Below, in pieces: positions 58,135-64,000 of a DNA stretch of 64,000 bases. The stretch's first letter is position 1; every line of letters begins with the position of its first letter. The DNA comes from Cryptomeria japonica (lineage: Eukaryota > Streptophyta > Pinopsida > Cupressales > Cupressaceae), in the NCBI RefSeq assembly GCF_030272615.1, contig NC_081406.1:462854072-462918071 (forward strand). The letters run 5' to 3'. The position numbers and the translations under genes are program-made. Under the pieces are notes generated by a model that was not told the DNA's origin, ran no database searches, and saw nothing but the letters and a program-made list of their open reading frames with translations.

Positions 58135-60215
58135 TTGCACATGTGTGTGCATTTGAGTTCTCGTGTTCATAATGAGCCTGATGTGCCTAGGGCCTAGTTC
58201 ATGAAGACAGTTGCGAGGTGGACCTTATTGTGGGACTTATGATTTAAATAACATGAGATGGTGCATTGTGTAGCATTAGTATGCATATGTTTCCCTTATG
58301 TTGAAATTCTTGTGAGGGCTAGGGATAAGTTGGAGGAATGAGACCGTCCATGGATGGATGATGTTAGTGGGCTCCTTGTCTACACAAGAGGATTACCTAA
58401 ACTTTGTGTGAGTTATTGGAGCTACACTTGATAATTCACCATTTATCTCCTTATCATATAGCCCTTTTAGAGATTGATTAGAGACCCTATTGTGACTTCA
58501 TGATTGAGTAGTTGACTTGCTTGAGTGTTTGGGCCGTGTGACTATCTCCATCAGTACAGGGGGTGGACTTGAGGGTACCACATGTTGGATATTGTTGAAA
58601 AGTTTGCTGGAACAATGTTTGGTCATTAATGTCAATATATTCCTCTATGTATTCCAGTGTTTTAAGCAGATTAAATGAGTTGGTTTGGCCAGTGTGCTGC
58701 ATATGAGTTGTTGTAGTTTAATGGGTTTTGAGATAGGTATCTCTAGTTGATTCAGTTAAATTTTTTAGTGGTCTACATGATGATTTGATCGAGTTATGAG
58801 ATCTGGTATTGAGGTTAGTTTTTTAGTTGTTTGTGGTGTTCAATGTTCTAGATTTTTCTCTACATTGCTCTGGAATTGCAATATATTGGTTTGCGTATTT
58901 GGGATGTTCATATGTGTGCTCAATTTAGATGGTTCATAATTTGGATATCCACAAGTGAATCTTTCAGTTTTTCAGTCTGTTTAATGCATGTTCTTGAGGT
59001 TCAATATAATGATGATGAATATTATAGTAAGTGGTGATGTTGCAGTTGTTGTTGTGGTAATTCACATTGCTTGTGGATGTTTTTAGATTGTTTTCTATTC
59101 ATGTTGATGGTCTGCATTGATCATTGTGAACTTTATTGATCATTTTCTTGATCTGGTGGTTTTGTTTGATTAATGCGATAGTCATGATGATTGTAGTGTG
59201 TTGCGGATGTTCATGGCTTAATTATTTGAGGTGTTGTATGATCTAGGAGTTTATTTGGGTCCAGACTATGTCTTAGTCGACATTGTTTTGGTCTGCATAT
59301 TATGATGTAGTGTGCTCTTGTAATTTGTGATGAGTGTTGAGATGACCTTGGAATATAGGTTGATGACTTGTATAAATAAATATATTAGTCATGTAATACA
59401 TTTATCTATGAGTGTATCTGAATGTGTGTCATCAAATAAAAGTGCAAGCAAGTGTTTTGATCTTTTGGAAGTGTGAAGAAGTTTGGCAAAGAAGATCATT
59501 CAATGTTCTTAACTAGAACTATAACCAAGCATGAGAAGATGCTATTTCATCAGTTCATGATCCTTCAAATGTAATCCGAATGTTTTTGTAAGATAGTTAG
59601 TCTTCCTCAAGGTTGTAGCCCTTCTCAGGTTACGTGGTTTGAGCAATGAGCTATAGGCAGTGTCCCTAAATGCATGTGCATTCCCCATTGTAATATTTTA
59701 TTTACTCCTAATAGGGTACTATCTCATTGTGGGTAATTTTCCACTGTGGTTTTTCCCTTAACTGAGTTTTCCACGTAAAAAATCTTGGTATTATGTGTGT
59801 TATTGATATGCTGTTGATTTGTACTTTAACTGTTAATTATCAAATCTCAATTTGTGATTAAGTTGAGTAAAGTTTTTGTGCAAACTAATTCACCCCCCCC
59901 CTCTAAGTTTGTTGCCTTTTTTCTAACACCACAAGGTCGGGTGGAATTGAACAAATTACCATTGGTGATTGGTGGACATATTCACAAGCACCTTGAAGAG
60001 CTTATTCACCCTTATGGTTACTTGTTCTTCCTCTTTCTACATTGTTGGTTTTTTAAGTAAATGTAATTTGATTTGATCATTGTAATAATTGGAAAACTAT
60101 GTATTAAGAACACTCCATATGGAGGATGATGTAATGTAAACATATTGATATGATTTGAGTAGGCTTTAGTGGACCAATGTTGGAGCTAGCTACAACACAT
60201 GACTATGTATGATTC
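58135..60215 (+). repeat. 820-bp dispersed repeat, copy 2, with solo LTR inside
   Basis: Collinear with 15065-15885 once 58583-59928 and one target copy are removed. Same orientation. Confidence 0.8.
58583..59928 (+). mobile_element. Solo LTR M, copia type, 1346 bp
   Basis: Ends are TGTTGGATATTG and TTTTCTAACA, with perfect CCACA duplications at 58578-58582 and 59929-59933. A TATAAATA box is at 59371 and the C-run motif at 59889-59903. The undisturbed copy of the host repeat at 15600-15660 confirms the empty site. No internal sequence remains, so unequal recombination between two LTRs is the likely origin. Confidence 0.93.
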
Positions 60216-60657
60216 TCTTTTTAGTTTTGATTGGTTTAAAGAGTCTAATATATTAATAGTGATAAATAATTACATAATCATTGAGGGAGAAAAATTGAGT
60301 CTAAAAATCTCCCCAAATAGTCCATCAAAAACAATCTAATGTACCTAGGACAAAAGCACCCCCATCCATCAGGAATTTTTCCATTATATCACCCCATGAT
60401 ATCTAGCCTAAACAGTTACAAAACATATACATTCAGACTTGCAGTGAGCCACTTTTAGAAGACAAAATGAAACATGGTGTATATACTATAATAAAAAAAT
60501 TAATTTACTATCACAATTTCCTTACCTTTTGTGCATGGAGACACCTTTTGTGCATGGAGACACATGAACCTACATCCTAACAATTCTTAGTAGGGAAACC
60601 AATCCATAATGTTCTACTCGACTTCTTTGTAATAACCCAACTTCATTTCTTATTTCA
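60216..60657. other. Unassigned non-coding sequence
   Basis: AT-rich with no ORF, including a short tandem duplication CTTTTGTGCATGGAGACAC near 60536-60565. It leads into the gypsy LTR. Confidence 0.5.
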
Positions 60658-60714
60658 TGTAATAACCCACCAAAATTGATTCAACAAAAAAATTGAATAT
60701 ATATTTTTTTTTAT

Positions 60715-60990
60715 TGTCAAGAATCTGAAACTAATTTTTTTTTTTTTTTCTTTCAAAAATCTGAAACAATGAATCAAACATTTTATTCTACTCCAAAATC
60801 TGAAACTAAATTTTATCAAAAATCTGAAACAATGAATCAACAATTTATTTTACTTTTTATCACACATTTTAATCTACTCCAAAATCTGAAACTAATTTTC
60901 ATATCAAGAATTTAAACAATGAATCAAACAATTTAATCTACTTTTTATCAAACATTTTAATCTAATTCTTATCAAAATTTGAAAACTAAT
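60715..60990. repeat. Diverged tandem repeats in the gypsy N LTR
   Basis: At least three rounds of 'aatctgaaactaa' plus 'caaaaatctgaaacaatg', with T-rich spacers, about 80-110 bp apart. Confidence 0.7.
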
Positions 60991-61233
60991 TTCGCAAATG
61001 AATTTCATTTTCATAAAATAATTTAATCTAATCTAATCTACAATAAGAATAAGATGCACAAAACTAAGCTTGAAGGAACCTGGGTGCTTGCAAAATGGTG
61101 TAGAGTCTTCCTTGATCCTCCAAATTGAAGAGAAATCCTCCCAACAAAATCTTGGCTGCAATGAAAAATGGACTACAAAGGAGAATTTGCAGAATTTCTT
61201 ATGGAATAGCTAACACTTATTTTGAAACTTGTA

Positions 61234-61244
61234 CCTCTTTTATA
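61234..61244 (-). promoter_or_regulatory. TATA box of the gypsy N LTR
   Basis: Minus-strand TATAAAAGAGG about 335 bp inside the LTR. Confidence 0.5.
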
Positions 61245-61576
61245 AAAGAATTTTCAATTTCCCACTACCTAATTATTAATTGAAAAAAAAAGAGATTCTC
61301 TCCCAATTTGGCCTCCATGCCAATTGATTAGGCTTAGTGGGAGGAGTTACATGCAAGGAGGTGGAGAAGCCTCTAGAAGCTTCTTATTCCTCCTACAACA
61401 TGTGCCTTAATTTGGGTGAGGGAAATTAAATAACAAATTAAAAATATATATGTACTTTCCATGTGTGTGTAGTTTATTATTTTTATTCCCTTACAATATT
61501 CATTCAATAATTTATCCAAGGAATATAATAGAGTTTTGTATTTAAATCAAAAAGGTGATAAAGGAGGGTTGTGACA

Positions 61577-61592
61577 TCCTCCCCCCCTTAAT
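61577..61592 (-). promoter_or_regulatory. Polypurine tract of gypsy N
   Basis: Minus-strand TTAAGGGGGGGAGGA immediately before the LTR start TGTCAC. Confidence 0.88.
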
Positions 61593-61649
61593 TTGTGCAT
61601 CATCCCGATGCACTTATTAAATGCATTCAAAAGAGTTTATGGTTCATGT

Positions 61650-64000
61650 TCAAAACAAAAAAGGAAATAGCTGCTGCATCTCCTTAGTATCCTCCCACAT
61701 GGCATTCTTCTCGTCATACTGGTCCCATTGCACTTTGCACTGATCAACCTCTCTGTTGCGCAACTGGCACTGGCGCCTCTCCAAGATTTTGAATGGCTAT
61801 ATCATTATTCCCCCCATTTCTTGGACCTGCAAAGCATCCCAATTCAAAATGTGTTTCTCATCAGGTACATACTTCTTAAGAAGAGACACATGGAAGACAT
61901 CATGGATTCAGCTCAATTGGGGAGGTAAGGCCAACCGATAAGCAACTGGATTAATTATTTCCAATATTTCAAAAGGTCCAACATAACGAGGTGCAAGCTT
62001 AGTCTTTTTCCCAAATCTTATGGAACTCTTGTGTGGCCTAACCCTTAGGAAGACTTTCTCTCCTACCTCAAACTCCCTTGGTGTTCTGTTTTTATCTGCA
62101 TAACTTTTCTGCCTATCCGAGGCTTCCTTCAACCTTTGCCTAATTTCCTTAGTTTTCCTTTCCATTTCTTTCAACATATCTGGCCCAATAATCACTCTAT
62201 CCTCAAGACTATCCCAACTCAAAGGTGTTCGACATGGTCTACCATACAAAGCTTCAAAAGGTGCCATTCCCAAAGATGTTTGATATGTATTATTGTAGGC
62301 AAACTCTACCAAAGGTAGGTACTCTTCCCATTTTCTCTGTTGGTCCATGCAGTACATGCGAAGTAGGTCTTCCATAATCTGATTTGTCCTTTCTGTCTGA
62401 CCGTCAGTTTTCGGATGGTATGCGGTGCTAAAATTTAGTTGAGTTCCTAGAGCTGATTGAAGAGTGGTCCAAAACCTGGAAGTGAATCTTGCATCTCTGT
62501 CTGATATGATTTTCTCTGGTATTCCATGCAACCTAACTATCTCCTTAACGAAGTGTCTAGCCAAGGTGGGTGCATCATCTGTCAGATTTGCTGGTATAAA
62601 GTGTGCCACCTTAGTGAGTTTGTCAATTACCACCATTATTGCATCATGCCTAGAAGGTGACATGGGTAACCCTTGTACAAAATCCATGCTAATAACTTGC
62701 CACTTATGTTGAGGTACATCGTGCAATTGTAACAATCCAGCTGGGTGTCTATGTTCTGCCTTTACTCTTTGACACTCCAAACATTTAGCTACATACTTGA
62801 CAATATCGCTTTTCAATCCTTGCCAAAAGTATAGCTTCCTTAGATCTGCATAAAGTTTGTTAACTCCTGGGTGGCCTGAATAAGGGGCATCGTGAGCCTC
62901 CGAAAGGACTTCTTCCCTTAAGTTCCCTGAATTAGGAATATAGATTCTATTATTATATCTAAGCAACCCATCTTGATCAAATGTATACCCTTCGACCTTA
63001 GGGTCAGTCGGGTTGTGTCTTATAGTTAATTTGACTTGCTCATACCATGGGTCATGTCCTTGTTCATCCATTACTTGCCTTTTGAAAGAGGTTTTGAAGG
63101 TTGCTATAGTCATCAAGTGTCTCCTCCTACTTAAGGCATCTGCCACCCTATTTTCTTTTCCCTTAATATATTCAATCTCAAAGTCATATTCACTTAGAAA
63201 CTCTAACCACCTTCTTTGTCTGGCATTTAAGTGGGGTTGGGTAAAGATGTATTTTAGTCCTTGGTTGTCTGACTTAAGCTCAAAGGGCTTCCCTAGTAAG
63301 AAGTGTCTCCACTTTTGCAGGGCATGCACAATTGCTGCCAACTCTAAGTCGTGGGGTGCATAATTGACTTCATGAGTCTTTAGCTTCCTAGATTCGTAAG
63401 CCACTACCCCTTCATCTTGGACAAGTACTCCTCCTAACCCTTCAATAGAAGCATCTGTTACAACTGTGAAGTGTCCATTTGGGTCTGGTACCTTTAGAAT
63501 GGGTGCTGAAGTTAGTTTCCCCTTCAAGATTTGAAATGCCTTGTCACTTTGCTCGGTCCATACAAACCTTTTGCCCTTTCTTTGCAATGAGGTGATGGGG
63601 TTTGCTATCTTAGAGAATCCTTCCACAAACCTCCTATAGTAACCTGCTAGCCCCATAAAGCTTCTTACCTCTGAAACATTCTTAGGGATCGGCCATTCTA
63701 CTATCGCCTTTATTTTATCTGGGTCGACTGCTATTCCTTCCTTTGATATTATATGCCCAAGATAGTGAATCTTTTCCTCAAAGAAGGCACATTTGGACAA
63801 TTTTCCATATAACTTATGTTCTCTCAATCTTTGCAAAACAATTTGTAGATGCGCTAAATGTTCCTCTTCATTTCTAGAGTAAATCAATATGTCATCCAAA
63901 AATACCAAAACAAACTTATCCAAGTACTCATGGAATACACTATTCATTAGGTTCATGAATGCAGCTGGGGCATTAGTTACTCCAAAAGGAACTACTGTAA
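61650..64000 (-). pseudogene. pol: Gypsy N pol: RT, RNase H, integrase, chromodomain-like tail
   Basis: The frame is open from the window edge ([11 protein letters not shown]) for about 697 codons to a TGA at 61908. Counting from the Met at 63956: the RT catalytic VFLDDIL is at residues 18-24. RNase H has D168, E205 and D230. The integrase zinc part has H355, H362, C392 and C395, and its D-D-E core is D425, D486 and E522 ([13 protein letters not shown]). The GPF/Y motif YVGPFEIL is at 658-665. After the TGA (probably CGA once) the frame goes on with IHDVFHVSLLKKYVP, meets TAG at 61797-61799, then reads QCQLRNREVDQCKVQWDQYD and AMWED, a chromodomain-like tail, ending at 61650. All catalytic residues are kept, so this copy is relatively young. 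Whether the stops are fixed or sequencing or RNA-editing effects cannot be told. Confidence 0.92.

Larger units (their letters stand above)
60658..61576 (-). repeat. 3' LTR of gypsy N
   Basis: About 919 bp. The right end (plus GTGACA at 61571-61576) is firm. The left end is either 60658 or 60628, because TGTAATAACCCA occurs at both places 30 bp apart. Diverged repeats of AAAATCTGAAACTAATTTT fill 60715-60990. Confidence 0.8.
60658..64000 (-). mobile_element. Chromovirus-like gypsy N, cut by the window edge
   Basis: The 3' LTR (60658-61576), polypurine tract and the pol C-terminal two thirds are present. The 5' part lies beyond the window. The LTR ends are inverted partners (TGTCACAACCC and GGGTTATTACA on the minus strand). 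Confidence 0.88.

Noticed and set aside
62464-63363. Plus-strand ORFs opposite gypsy N pol
   Set aside because: Antisense shadows of a well-supported pol frame.

Overview
The window looks like nuclear DNA from a large, transposon-filled seed-plant genome. The evidence is plant-type LTR retrotransposons, an L1-type LINE, a plant mobile domain, initiator-tRNA-Met primer sites and low gene density. The number of old, nested, long-LTR copia and gypsy copies suggests a gymnosperm, perhaps a conifer, but that is inference. I found no intact host gene, tRNA, rRNA, bacterial-type operon or CRISPR array. Every coding stretch I recognise is a retroelement protein or an accessory ORF, nearly all broken by stops and frameshifts. 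The best preserved is the gypsy pol at the right edge.

Left part (1-17990). A decayed Ty3/gypsy gag (about 1060-2211) runs into a TACA-type microsatellite followed by a roughly 590-bp unit. The same microsatellite-plus-unit recurs at 9498-10349, where it interrupts an L1-type LINE (5778-9497). Between them lie a minus-strand coiled-coil ORF (3736-4651) and an AT-rich desert. At 11320-13795 is a broken two-exon gene for a plant mobile domain protein on the minus strand. It sits directly before a polypurine tract and a likely Tat-lineage gypsy 3' LTR (13863 onward). A 333-bp miniature LTR element (SMART/TRIM type) is at 16468-16800.

Central nest (17991-44827). One gypsy-type 5' LTR is split by two copia elements. 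Copia A1 (18681-37733, minus, AATTC duplication) is itself split twice. Its 3' LTR holds an LTR insertion (18851-24590), which in turn holds a gag-protease-only copia (19509-24386, GTTTT duplication). Its RNase H region holds a truncated gypsy (about 26353-32620). Copia F (37808-44370, minus, CAAGT duplication) is structurally complete.

Right part (44828-64000). A leader-like region with hairpin repeats is followed by a staircase of 5'-truncated copia elements, each lying inside the next, all on the plus strand (46205-53423). These contain a deletion derivative (50729-51995, TATTT duplication). Further LTR insertions follow, then a second copy of an 820-bp repeat (58135-60215) carrying a clean solo LTR (58583-59928, CCACA duplication). 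The window ends in a minus-strand chromovirus-like gypsy (60658-64000) with RT, RNase H, integrase and a chromodomain-like tail.

The elements do not form one pathway; their order records successive insertions and deletions. Points most worth a second look are the 37-bp hairpin array inside a gypsy LTR, the gag-protease-only copia with an unrecognised acidic domain, the SMART element, the spliced antisense plant-mobile-domain ORF, the mobile microsatellite unit, and a C-run motif shared by many otherwise different LTR ends.
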